Assembly: GCA_026396355.1 (NCBI GenBank) | Contig: JAPLWY010000109.1 | Span: 1-5,025 of the forward strand | Source: Microcaldota archaeon | GTDB taxonomy: Archaea; Micrarchaeota; Micrarchaeia; Anstonellales; Anstonellaceae | Direction of reading: 5' to 3' | Length of the DNA: 5,025 nt | Part shown: in pieces, positions 1 to 5,025 of the stretch | Layout: the number at the start of each line of letters is the position of its first letter | Numbering within the stretch: the stretch's first letter is position 1 | Position numbers and translations under genes: made by a program | The notes under the pieces: generated by a model | The model's database searches: none | The model's input: the letters and a program-made list of their open reading frames with translations, nothing else | What the model was told of the DNA's origin: nothing

Positions 1-463
1 ATAAACATCGACCGCGGCAGCGCCAACTTTCCAAGCCGAAGAATGGCTGGCTGCAAACTGCGCAGCCTCATTTTTTTCCTGCCCGCTCGCTTCCTTCCCT
101 CCAACCAGTATGGTGGCTGGGGCGCCCTGTATGTCTGCATGGAAGAACAAGTCATCCTCAGCCATCATCTTCGACACCAGCTGGTCGTTTTGCTTGGCAT
201 CCCTGCCAGCCAAGACCATTTTTCCGCCAGACGTGACAAACCATTTGTATTTTTCTTGCCATTCCTTCCTGCGCCTCATGGCAGGCTCGTTTTTTTTGGC
301 TCGCGCAGCTTCGAGCGAGTTCTGCGCAGCGGATATCTCCGCCTCGGTCTCAACAATGGCCTTTCGCGCGCCCTCTGCCTTTTTCGCAAGCTCCTTTGAC
401 AGCGAGTAATAGCCAGAGGCGTTTTCCTGGGTGCTTTTGCGGTAGTCAACAACAATAGCCATC
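1..463 (-). CDS. Stand-alone NFACT-R (DUF814) domain protein, 3' end beyond window
   Basis: The first 154 codons are visible; the C-terminus lies beyond position 1. Residues 1-18 resemble the start of the NFACT-R region (VVDYRKSTQENASGYY). A charged helical, probably coiled-coil stretch follows at about 19-70. The NFACT-R core comes next: KWFVTSGG (73-80), GRDAKQND (86-93), FFHADIQGAP (106-115) and SSAWKVGAAAVDVY (141-154). In full-length RqcH/Rqc2/Tae2 proteins this region sits C-terminal to NFACT-N, HhH and coiled-coil domains and contributes to binding of nascent-chain-blocked large ribosomal subunits. Here there is no NFACT-N: an in-frame TAA lies 24 bp before the ATG at 463, and beyond it is the promoter region of a divergent gene. 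A GTGAT at 467-471 may be a weak ribosome site; TTG at 464-466 is an alternative start. The family call is firm. The role of a solo NFACT-R (RNA or ribosome binding) is inference. Confidence 0.88.
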
Positions 464-513
464 AAATCACAATTTGCCGTTTTTCGTTAATACCCCACTT
501 GCAATGCCGAACC

Positions 514-522
514 TTTAAAAAC
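514..522. promoter_or_regulatory. Archaeal TATA box, probably shared by divergent genes
   Basis: The element tttaaaaac is the most AT-rich, TATA-like hexamer context in the 91-bp gap. On the plus strand its centre is about 37 bp before the ATG at 555. With the usual archaeal TATA-to-start-site distance of about 25 bp, this predicts transcription from about 543 and a leader of about 12 nt. On the minus strand it reads gtttttaaa with an A-rich flank (aataaaca) where a BRE would lie, and would give a leader of roughly 28 nt for the NFACT-R gene. A weaker minus-strand alternative, ggtattaac at 486-494, would be about 27 bp from that ATG and imply a leaderless mRNA. Confidence 0.6.
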
Positions 523-544
523 TGTTTATTCTCAAAGGCTAAAC

Positions 545-549
545 AGGTG
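545..549 (+). promoter_or_regulatory. Ribosome binding site AGGTG
   Basis: AGGTG lies five bases before the ATG at 555 and matches the complement of the 16S rRNA 3' end (part of AGGAGGTGATC). It fixes the start of the small membrane protein and matches the GGTG-type sites at 980-983 and 4550-4554. Confidence 0.7.
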
Positions 550-554
550 CGACA

Positions 555-887
555 ATGGCAGGAAAAAGGGCATTTTACGCAGCGTTATTTCTGGTGCTTC
601 TTGTATCAGTTACATTTGCAACTCCGACGGAGACTCTTCTCAACGCACTAAAAGAGCTGTGCCGAGGTCTGCGTACGCTGGTGCCGGTCGCGGCAATGCT
701 TATGGTTCTTCTTGCCTCGGTCATCTACGCCACTGGCCAGATGATGGGAGCTGAGACCCGCGCTCGCGCAAACGTATGGGCAACCTCGGCGCTGACAGGG
801 GCGCTCATAGGCATACTCATCTCGGTAATAGCCCCTGCGGTCCTGGGCGTAATCGCCAATGGCTCGACCATAGATTGCAATTCATAG
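555..887 (+). CDS. Small secreted/membrane protein, VirB2/TrbC-like pattern
   Basis: A 110-residue protein. Residues 1-22 are a Sec-type signal peptide: a basic start (MAGKR), a hydrophobic core at about 7-19 and a plausible cleavage after TFA at 22. A short amphipathic stretch with Cys36 follows, then a membrane helix at about 42-60, a polar segment (TGQMMGAETRARANVWAT, 60-77), a second glycine/alanine-rich helix at about 79-100 and a short tail with Cys108. Signal peptide, two helices and a short basic loop is the architecture of VirB2/TrbC pilin subunits of type IV secretion systems and of many small archaeal membrane proteins of unknown role. The two cysteines could pair outside the cell after signal removal. 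No VirB4, VirB6 or VirD4 gene is nearby, so any part in a secretion apparatus is speculative. The class III (type IV pilin) signal motif is absent. It has its own promoter and ribosome site. Confidence 0.82.
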   Translation: MAGKRAFYAALFLVLLVSVTFATPTETLLNALKELCRGLRTLVPVAAMLMVLLASVIYATGQMMGAETRARANVWATSALTGALIGILISVIAPAVLGVIANGSTIDCNS

Positions 888-892
888 ATTGC
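869..892 (+). repeat. Short direct repeat CATAGATTGC x2
   Basis: The 10-mer CATAGATTGC occurs at 869-878 and again at 883-892, with start points 14 bp apart. The copies span the last codons and the TAG stop (885-887) of the small membrane protein gene. The bases that follow are also similar (aattc and taaattc). It looks like a local tandem duplication near the 3' end; I see no evident function. Confidence 0.55.
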
Positions 893-920
893 TAAATTCC
901 TCATCCCGTTGTCTACAGAC

Positions 921-950
921 TGAAGATTCACTCTCTCTTTTAAATCTTCA
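921..950. promoter_or_regulatory. 8-bp inverted repeat overlapping the antiporter TATA box
   Basis: TGAAGATT (921-928) and AATCTTCA (943-950) are perfect inverted arms separated by 14 bp of pyrimidine-rich sequence. The right arm overlaps the TATA-like ttttaaat at 938-945. It could be an operator whose binding would block TBP, or a hairpin at the 3' end of the upstream small-protein transcript. The sequence does not decide between these. Confidence 0.4.
938..945 (+). promoter_or_regulatory. Candidate TATA box of the antiporter gene
   Basis: The motif ttttaaat is centred about 48 bp before the ATG at 990, predicting transcription from about 967 and a leader of about 22 nt that still contains the GGTG ribosome site. 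The sequence upstream is pyrimidine-rich rather than the purine-rich BRE expected, so the promoter may be weak or need an activator. Confidence 0.45.
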
Positions 951-979
951 ACCAATATCAGCCTCAGGCATTTCAGTTT

Positions 980-983
980 GGTG
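980..983 (+). promoter_or_regulatory. Ribosome binding site GGTG
   Basis: GGTG lies six bases before the ATG at 990. It supports that start, and the first membrane helix begins directly after it. Confidence 0.55.
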
Positions 984-989
984 TTTTGA

Positions 990-2735
990 ATGGAAGCAGC
1001 GCTTGCCGTAGGCATCAGCATTACTGTCATCATGCTCTCTGCACTGGTTTTCGACAGGCTGCGCCTGCCCCACATACTCGGCGTCCTTGTAGCAGGCATG
1101 CTGATCGGCCCGTTCAGCCCGCTTGCAGGCACTGAATTATTCGGGATAAACTTCAGCAGCATAATAATCACCGACCCCTCGCTCGTGGCGACTTTTGCAC
1201 TCATAGGCTCAGCCCTCATCCTGTTCGGAATAGGGCTGGAATTTTCCATAGTGAAACTGTCCGAGATGGGGCTTTTCACCTTCCTTGCTGCGGTTGCCAA
1301 GATAGGGATAGTCTATTTTGCAGGCTATGCCTCGCTTGTCGCACTTGGCTTTTCCCCGTCCGCGTCCGCCATAGTCGCAGCGGCTCTTTCGTTTTCCAGC
1401 ACTCCGATAATCATCCGCCTCCTTGAAGATTCAGGGAAGATAAAGCGGCAGGAAGTGCAATTCATAATCTCAATACTGATAATCGAGGACCTGGTAGTGG
1501 TGTTCTTCCTCGGGCTCCTCTCCAACCCGGCGCAGGCAAGCGAATACTCGTTCGCGCTTTCAATCCTACGCGTAGTGCTCACATTCATCTTTGCCTACCT
1601 TGTGCTGTCCAAGCTGATAAACAAGTTCCTTGCGCTTGTTGCGCACAGCGACGAGCTAACAGTGCTCGCCACAGTCAGCCTGGTGCTTGTAATCGGCTAT
1701 GTGTCCGAAGCAATAGGCCTATCGTTTTCAGTCGGCGCCTTCCTTGCTGGAAGCACGATTGCAGGCTCGCCGCACTCCCGCAGGATTGAGGAAATAATAA
1801 AGCCGTTCAATTCGTTGTTTGCCGCATTCTTCTTCTTTTCAATCGGTCTCATGGTCAACATCAACAGCGTTTTCTCCAACTTCCAGCTGCTCATACTGTT
1901 TATAGGCGTGGGCATGGGCGTGCGGTTCGCAGCCTCTGGCACTGCCTCTTACCTTGCCGGATTTCCAGGCAGGAACGCCTGCTTTTGCGCTGCCGTGTTC
2001 CTTTCAATGTCCGAGCTTTCTCTCCTGCTTGTGAGCCAAGGCACGGCAAACGGGCTGGTTCCGCAGGCATTCCTCGGAAGCTTTGCATTTGCAATAATCG
2101 CCTCCTCTTTCATGTCTGCCTGGCTGATAAACAAGGAGAACGAGCTTTACAACCTGCTCCAGTCCACTCTTCCCCAGATGCTGATAAACAACCTGCGCGT
2201 ATTGCGCTCAACCGCGCTTGGCATGCGCCGCGCGGTTTCTGAAAGCTCGCGCTATTACAACGTGATTGAGATGCTCCCCTCAATTTCTTCCCCTTCTCAA
2301 CATGACTCTCTGTCAGTGCGCGAGCAGCTGATACTGACCACCAAGAATTCCGCAATACTGTTTGTAATCTCCATCTCCTGCTATCTTGGGATGTTTTTCG
2401 CGCAAATCCCAGAAGGCGATTTCCTCAACTCGCTTTACATCTTTATCTTCACAGGCTTCATGATCTCCTCTGCCTTGCTTTTGGTGAACATAATGTCTGC
2501 ATCAAGCGCCGCGCTCGCTCTCATGGCGCGCTCCAGCCGGGGCGTGCGCTACCATGCCGTGGGGCACGCGGTGACCGGGATTTTCTTTTTCGCATTCTGC
2601 GCAATCTTCTTCTGGGCATATTCCTACACTCCCCCCTCTCTCGCCTTCATCCTCGCGCTTCCCTCGCTGGCTTTCGGGCTGCGCAGCTTCATCTCGGCAG
2701 CCAAGGCATTCTCCTTCAACGGCTCGAGGCTGTAA
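990..2735 (+). CDS. CPA2-family cation:proton antiporter (KefB/KefC/NapA type)
   Basis: A 581-residue polytopic membrane protein exchanging Na+ or K+ for H+ across the cytoplasmic membrane. Family signatures in order: LPHILGVLVAGMLIGP (26-41), LILFGIGLE (76-84), ALSFSSTPIIIRLLEDSG (132-149), the ion-binding helix IIEDLVVVFFL with Glu166-Asp167, SVGAFLAG (247-254), KPFNSLFAAFFFFSIGL (271-287) and SELSLLL (341-347). The transport domain of about 12-13 helices ends near residue 380. KefB/KefC proteins then carry a cytosolic TrkA-N (Rossmann) domain; this one has no such glycine-rich fold. Instead there is a polar linker (about 381-450) and about four more hydrophobic segments (about 454-472, 482-505, 526-545, 549-566). 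The acidic pair at 166-167 fits electrogenic CPA2 exchange, while KefC has Gln-Asp there; the ion cannot be assigned. The family call is secure. The C-terminal module is unrecognised. Confidence 0.93.
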   Translation: MEAALAVGISITVIMLSALVFDRLRLPHILGVLVAGMLIGPFSPLAGTELFGINFSSIIITDPSLVATFALIGSALILFGIGLEFSIVKLSEMGLFTFLAAVAKIGIVYFAGYASLVALGFSPSASAIVAAALSFSSTPIIIRLLEDSGKIKRQEVQFIISILIIEDLVVVFFLGLLSNPAQASEYSFALSILRVVLTFIFAYLVLSKLINKFLALVAHSDELTVLATVSLVLVIGYVSEAIGLSFSVGAFLAGSTIAGSPHSRRIEEIIKPFNSLFAAFFFFSIGLMVNINSVFSNFQLLILFIGVGMGVRFAASGTASYLAGFPGRNACFCAAVFLSMSELSLLLVSQGTANGLVPQAFLGSFAFAIIASSFMSAWLINKENELYNLLQSTLPQMLINNLRVLRSTALGMRRAVSESSRYYNVIEMLPSISSPSQHDSLSVREQLILTTKNSAILFVISISCYLGMFFAQIPEGDFLNSLYIFIFTGFMISSALLLVNIMSASSAALALMARSSRGVRYHAVGHAVTGIFFFAFCAIFFWAYSYTPPSLAFILALPSLAFGLRSFISAAKAFSFNGSRL

Positions 2736-2758
2736 TCCCGCGCGCGCCTTGCAAACGG

Positions 2759-2768
2759 TTTAAAAATA
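2759..2768 (+). promoter_or_regulatory. TATA box of the phosphofructokinase gene
   Basis: The motif tttaaaaata, preceded by gcaaacgg as a possible BRE, is centred about 51 bp before the ATG at 2814. It predicts a start site near 2789 and a leader of about 25 nt. It lies in the 78-bp gap after the antiporter stop, so the enzyme gene is likely transcribed independently. Confidence 0.6.
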
Positions 2769-2800
2769 CTTGTTGCCAGATTACAAGCTACGTGGGGTTA

Positions 2801-2806
2801 GAAGGG
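2801..2806 (+). promoter_or_regulatory. Purine-rich ribosome binding site GAAGGG
   Basis: GAAGGG lies seven bases before the ATG at 2814. It is a weaker match than the AGGTG sites elsewhere in the window; GTGGGG at 2792-2797 is an alternative further upstream. Confidence 0.4.
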
Positions 2807-2813
2807 AAAACAT

Positions 2814-4049
2814 ATGGCGCCGATAAAAGTTCTCGTTGCACAATGCGGTGGCTCATCTCCTGTTCTAAACCAAACCTTGGCCGGCGCAGTTCTTGAAGCG
2901 AAAAAGCAAGGCTTGAAGGTTTTTGGCGCCCGCGAGGGCTTCCGGGGCATGGTGGAGCGGGATTTTGTGGATTTCCACCCTATCAGCGAGAGCAATCTTT
3001 TTGCAATCGCCAAAACGCAGGGTGCGATACTTGGCGGCTCGAACAATTTCCACATTGATGTCACTGGCGATTACTCCCAGCGCGACAACAACATGCTCTC
3101 GCTTGTTTCCAGCCTGAAAAAAGAAGACATTCACATCCTAATACTTTTTGGCGGCGACTCGTCTGCCGGCATCGGCATGGAAATACTCAATGCTGCAAAG
3201 CACATCCGCCACGAGCTCACGATAATTCATGCCCCAAAGACAATTGACAATGACTTGTGGCTGACTGACCACACTCCTGGCTATGGGAGCGCGGCAAAAT
3301 TCGTGGCTAATGCTTCTGCCGGAATGGATGCCGACAACTCCACATGCCTTGGCGTGATGATAAACATAACCATGGGCAGGGGCTCGGGTTTCCTTGCCGC
3401 GGCAGCCGCGCTTGCGCGCAACCGAACCGACATCCTGCCAATGATTGGCGGCGCGGCAGGGCATATCGGCCCGCACAAAATCTACCTTCCTGAAAAGGAA
3501 TACACGCTTGATTCCATAATGAAGGACGCCGAATTTTTCATGAAGGAATTCGGGCGCGCGCACCTGGTGTTCTCGGAAGCCATAGGCCCTAAAGTGGTCG
3601 ACCCGGAAACGTGCGTCCGTTTCTACAAGGCCGAGCAGCACCTGAAAGATGAAATCAACTTTACCCACGGCAGCCATATGTTTGCCGAATATCTCAAAGA
3701 CATGATGATCCAGGCAGTGACTAAAAATGTCCGGGCAAATGCGTTTAATTATGCCTGCCGCGCAACGCCGCAAGCCAAGGTCGATGCGCAGGAGGCTTTC
3801 GGGATTGGCAAGTTTGCGGCTCAGCACTGCCAGGACGGCAAGAGCGGCAGCGCGATAATGGTGAGGAATCCCGGTTCGCTCTACTCGGTTCATTACAAGT
3901 TTGTAGACCTGGAACTCCTGGTTAGCGAGCATAAGGCAAAAGGCGCCAGGAAAATGCCCATCGAGTTCCTTTCGACAAGCAACGGCTCTCCGCTCTACGA
4001 CGACGTTTCGCCAGCCTTCCTGAAATATGTCTTGCCGCTGACAAAATAA
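2814..4049 (+). CDS. PfkA-family 6-phosphofructokinase, possibly PPi-dependent
   Basis: A 411-residue cytosolic enzyme expected to phosphorylate fructose 6-phosphate to fructose 1,6-bisphosphate. Motifs in order: GGSSPVLN (12-19), the equivalent of the N-terminal phosphate-donor loop; ILGGSNN (72-78); GGDSSAGIG (113-121), the Mg/donor loop; PKTIDND (141-147), with the catalytic base Asp145; TDHTPGYGSAAKF (151-163); TMGRGSGFLA (186-195), binding the sugar phosphate; SEAIG (254-258); and NYACRATPQAKVD (312-324) with Arg316, matching the usual LGxxQRGGxPxxxD segment. Lys142 replaces the Gly of E. coli PfkA, as in PPi-dependent and group III enzymes. The residue after GGD is Ser, where ATP enzymes have Gly and many PPi enzymes Asp, so the donor is unresolved. 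Archaea more often use ADP-dependent PfkC kinases; PfkA-type enzymes occur in some lineages. Length fits the PPi and group III types, longer than the roughly 320 residues of bacterial PfkA. It has its own promoter. Confidence 0.9.
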   Translation: MAPIKVLVAQCGGSSPVLNQTLAGAVLEAKKQGLKVFGAREGFRGMVERDFVDFHPISESNLFAIAKTQGAILGGSNNFHIDVTGDYSQRDNNMLSLVSSLKKEDIHILILFGGDSSAGIGMEILNAAKHIRHELTIIHAPKTIDNDLWLTDHTPGYGSAAKFVANASAGMDADNSTCLGVMINITMGRGSGFLAAAAALARNRTDILPMIGGAAGHIGPHKIYLPEKEYTLDSIMKDAEFFMKEFGRAHLVFSEAIGPKVVDPETCVRFYKAEQHLKDEINFTHGSHMFAEYLKDMMIQAVTKNVRANAFNYACRATPQAKVDAQEAFGIGKFAAQHCQDGKSGSAIMVRNPGSLYSVHYKFVDLELLVSEHKAKGARKMPIEFLSTSNGSPLYDDVSPAFLKYVLPLTK

Positions 4050-4151
4050 GGAGCACTCCAAATCGAGCAAGGTCGCTTAATCTACCAAGCAAATCTACTC
4101 AAGAAAAAACAAGAAAAACAAAAAGTAAAATAAAAAGACGAGCTGTGCAGC
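4050..4151. other. Convergent intergenic region
   Basis: This 102-bp gap separates the phosphofructokinase stop from the minus-strand SecB-like gene stop. It contains a purine-rich block on the plus strand that serves the minus strand as a U-rich terminator. I see no T-rich stretch on the plus strand that could end the phosphofructokinase transcript, and no RNA gene. Confidence 0.6.
4101..4137 (-). terminator. U-rich archaeal terminator of the minus-strand operon
   Basis: Read on the minus strand just after the stop at 4152-4154, this stretch is a series of T-runs (ctttttattttac, tttttg, tttttcttg, ttttttc) separated by single non-T bases. Clustered oligo-U tracts without a stable hairpin are the usual archaeal intrinsic termination signal. 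The small palindrome AGCTG-TG-CAGCT at 4141-4152 has a two-base loop and is unlikely to contribute. Confidence 0.65.
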
Positions 4152-4544
4152 TTACTTCTTCTGCTCAGGGCCAAGCTGAATCCTTGGCGGCACAATCGGT
4201 GGCGAGAGGTTCACCGGGCGGACCACGAACACTCCGTTGGTCCCGCACGCGTAGTTTATCGCATTCAGGATTATCTCGGCAAACTGGTCAGGGAGCTTCT
4301 TCTCCTTTTCCCACTTCTCGGTTATCTCTTTCGTGAGCTTTGCATCCTCGCGCGCGACTATGGCGCCTTTCATCTTGAGCTCCCCGACTCCTTCCGAGTA
4401 GGTCGCAGCATAGTTGAACGCAATCGTCGCCTCGCCAGCCTTGACAATCACCGAGTCTATGCCGATGTTCACATTGAGGCCTGTCATGTCCTCGTCCTTG
4501 TCACGGCGCGCCTCGACTTGGGTTATCTTTATTCCAGTTATCAT
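4152..4544 (-). CDS. Conserved archaeal protein, SecB-like sequence pattern
   Basis: A 130-residue soluble protein without signal peptide or membrane helix. The first 66 residues look like a four-stranded sheet with alternating hydrophobic positions (ITGIKITQVEA, LNVNIGIDSVIV, ATIAFNYAATY, GELKMKGAIVA). A long charged-then-hydrophobic helical region follows (about 68-100, including KEITEKWEKEKKLP and FAEIILNAINYAC), then a glycine turn and a strand leading to a proline-rich end (FVVRPVNLSPPIVPPRIQL). Strands, a helix with final hydrophobic face, then a short strand ending in an 'aPvNl/inF'-like segment is the order in SecB and SecB-like chaperones. I infer a possible SecB-like fold; this is not proven. 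The ATG at 4544 is chosen because AGGTG stands five bases upstream; an in-frame TTG at 4577 overlapping the previous stop lacks such a site. It lies 29 bp after the UPF0173 gene, probably in one transcript. Confidence 0.8.
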   Translation of the reverse strand: MITGIKITQVEARRDKDEDMTGLNVNIGIDSVIVKAGEATIAFNYAATYSEGVGELKMKGAIVAREDAKLTKEITEKWEKEKKLPDQFAEIILNAINYACGTNGVFVVRPVNLSPPIVPPRIQLGPEQKK

Positions 4545-4549
4545 ATTTA

Positions 4550-4554
4550 CACCT
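4550..4554 (-). promoter_or_regulatory. Ribosome binding site AGGTG deciding the start at 4544
   Basis: On the minus strand GAGGTG precedes the ATG at 4544, with five bases between AGGTG and the ATG. This is the strongest ribosome site in the window and argues for the 130-residue product over an 11-residue-longer version starting at TTG 4577. Confidence 0.75.
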
Positions 4555-4573
4555 CTTACATCGGAAAAAAGCG

Positions 4574-5025
4574 TCAAATGCGCATTTCCTGCCCTACCTT
4601 GAGCGCCACGCCTTTTGTTAGGCTGCCCAAGTCAAGCACGAATTCCTGCGGATCCTGCGCTATCTTCTCGTAAGTGTCATAATGCATCGGAATCGCCACT
4701 TTCGGGCGGATTTCCTTCACAATGCTGTTTGCGGCAAACGGGTCCATCACGGTTCCGCCGCCAATCGGGACAAGCGCCACATCGCACTTGAGCCTGGCCA
4801 TGTCCACAAAGCTGTAAGTGTCGCCGGCATGGTAAATGATGAGCCCATCGCCCTTCACCAGGTAGCCGACAGGGTAGGTGGATTGCGGGTGGACTGCCTT
4901 CACCACTTCAATGTCTATTCCCTTGACGCTGAACTTGTCCCCTGCCCTCACATCGACCTTGAACCTGTCTGAAACATTGATTTTCAAAAGCGCCGGCCGC
5001 GGCGCCACCACGCTGGAATAGCACC
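4574..5025 (-). CDS. UPF0173 metal-dependent hydrolase (metallo-beta-lactamase fold), 5' end beyond window
   Basis: The reading frame is open from the right edge to a TGA at 4574-4576; 149 complete codons are visible, corresponding to the C-terminal two-thirds of a family that is usually about 220-230 residues. The missing part should contain the first metal site (THxHxDH). Visible landmarks, counted from the first complete codon at 5023: VKAVHP with His45, YPVGYLV (50-56), HAGDT (65-69) with the metal-bridging Asp68, PIGGGTVMDP (86-95) and IPMHYDTY (111-118) with His114. The order and spacing match UPF0173 proteins, which are cytosolic and have no established physiological substrate. A GTG at 5011 is not a credible start because conserved fold elements and the metal motif must lie upstream. 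It is the first visible gene of a probable two-gene operon with the SecB-like gene. Confidence 0.92.
   Translation of the reverse strand, partial: CYSSVVAPRPALLKINVSDRFKVDVRAGDKFSVKGIDIEVVKAVHPQSTYPVGYLVKGDGLIIYHAGDTYSFVDMARLKCDVALVPIGGGTVMDPFAANSIVKEIRPKVAIPMHYDTYEKIAQDPQEFVLDLGSLTKGVALKVGQEMRI

Noticed and set aside
43..409. Plus-strand open frames of 118 and 99 codons
   Set aside because: They are shadows of the minus-strand NFACT-R gene, whose domain motifs are unambiguous; no ribosome site or family resemblance.
725..1300. 191-codon minus-strand open frame across the small membrane protein and antiporter starts
   Set aside because: It crosses two well-supported genes and the promoter between them. 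Its composition (Ser/Met/Pro-rich) mirrors antisense of hydrophobic codons.
2736..2749. Alternating CG run (cccgcgcgcgcc) after the antiporter stop
   Set aside because: It is a short low-complexity stretch without inverted arms beyond its own self-complementarity and without a following T-tract, so I do not call a terminator or Z-DNA element.
3138..4070. 310-codon open frame antisense to the phosphofructokinase gene
   Set aside because: It lies opposite a gene with clear catalytic motifs. The translation shows no family resemblance, no ribosome site and a Cys/His/Arg-rich composition typical of antisense shadows in a gene with biased codon use.
4141..4152. Palindrome AGCTG-TG-CAGCT as a terminator hairpin
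   Set aside because: The loop of two bases is too small for a stable hairpin and the stem is only five pairs; the U-rich tract explains termination without it.
4545..4577. TTG start at 4577 overlapping the upstream TGA, giving a 141-residue SecB-like protein
   Set aside because: The overlap is suggestive of coupling, but the strong AGGTG is placed correctly only for the ATG at 4544, and the extra 11 residues look like translated leader.
5009..5011. GTG at 5011 as start of a complete 145-residue hydrolase
   Set aside because: The frame stays open to the window edge, and the family's first metal-binding motif must lie further upstream, so the gene is simply cut by the window.

Overview
The window looks archaeal. 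Three genes are preceded by AT-rich TATA-like boxes about 37-51 bp before the start codon (tttaaaaac at 514-522, ttttaaat at 938-945, tttaaaaata at 2759-2768). Ribosome sites are of the AGGTG/GGTG type, and a U-rich tract without a clear hairpin follows the minus-strand gene pair. The content (an NFACT-R protein, a CPA2 antiporter without a nucleotide-binding domain, a PfkA-family phosphofructokinase, a UPF0173 hydrolase) and the moderate G+C suggest an uncultivated lineage such as a DPANN archaeon (Micrarchaeota or Diapherotrites-like). That placement is inference; no rRNA or marker gene is present.

Layout. Positions 1-463 (minus) hold the N-terminal part of a stand-alone NFACT-R protein that runs off the left edge. 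It is divergent from a 110-residue secreted or membrane protein (555-887, plus) with a signal peptide and two further hydrophobic segments, resembling VirB2/TrbC-type small membrane proteins. The 91-bp gap between them has one strong TATA-like element that reads well in both directions. Next on the plus strand come a 581-residue Na+/H+ (or K+/H+) antiporter of the CPA2 type (990-2735) with an unusual extra C-terminal membrane region, and a 411-residue PfkA-family phosphofructokinase (2814-4049). Each has its own promoter, so these plus-strand genes are probably separate transcription units.

On the right, two minus-strand genes form a likely operon transcribed inward from beyond the window: a UPF0173 metallo-beta-lactamase-fold hydrolase (5' end missing) followed after 29 bp by a 130-residue conserved protein with a SecB-like sequence pattern. 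The operon converges on the phosphofructokinase gene, and the 102-bp gap between them carries the U-rich terminator of the minus-strand pair.

The genes do not form one obvious pathway. Functions touched are ribosome-associated RNA or quality-control biology (NFACT-R), ion homeostasis, glycolysis, and possibly protein handling (SecB-like). I see no tRNA, rRNA, CRISPR array, insertion sequence or phage gene. The most unusual points are the solo NFACT-R, the orphan VirB2-like protein, the antiporter's C-terminal membrane module, the atypical GGDS motif in the phosphofructokinase and the SecB-like protein.
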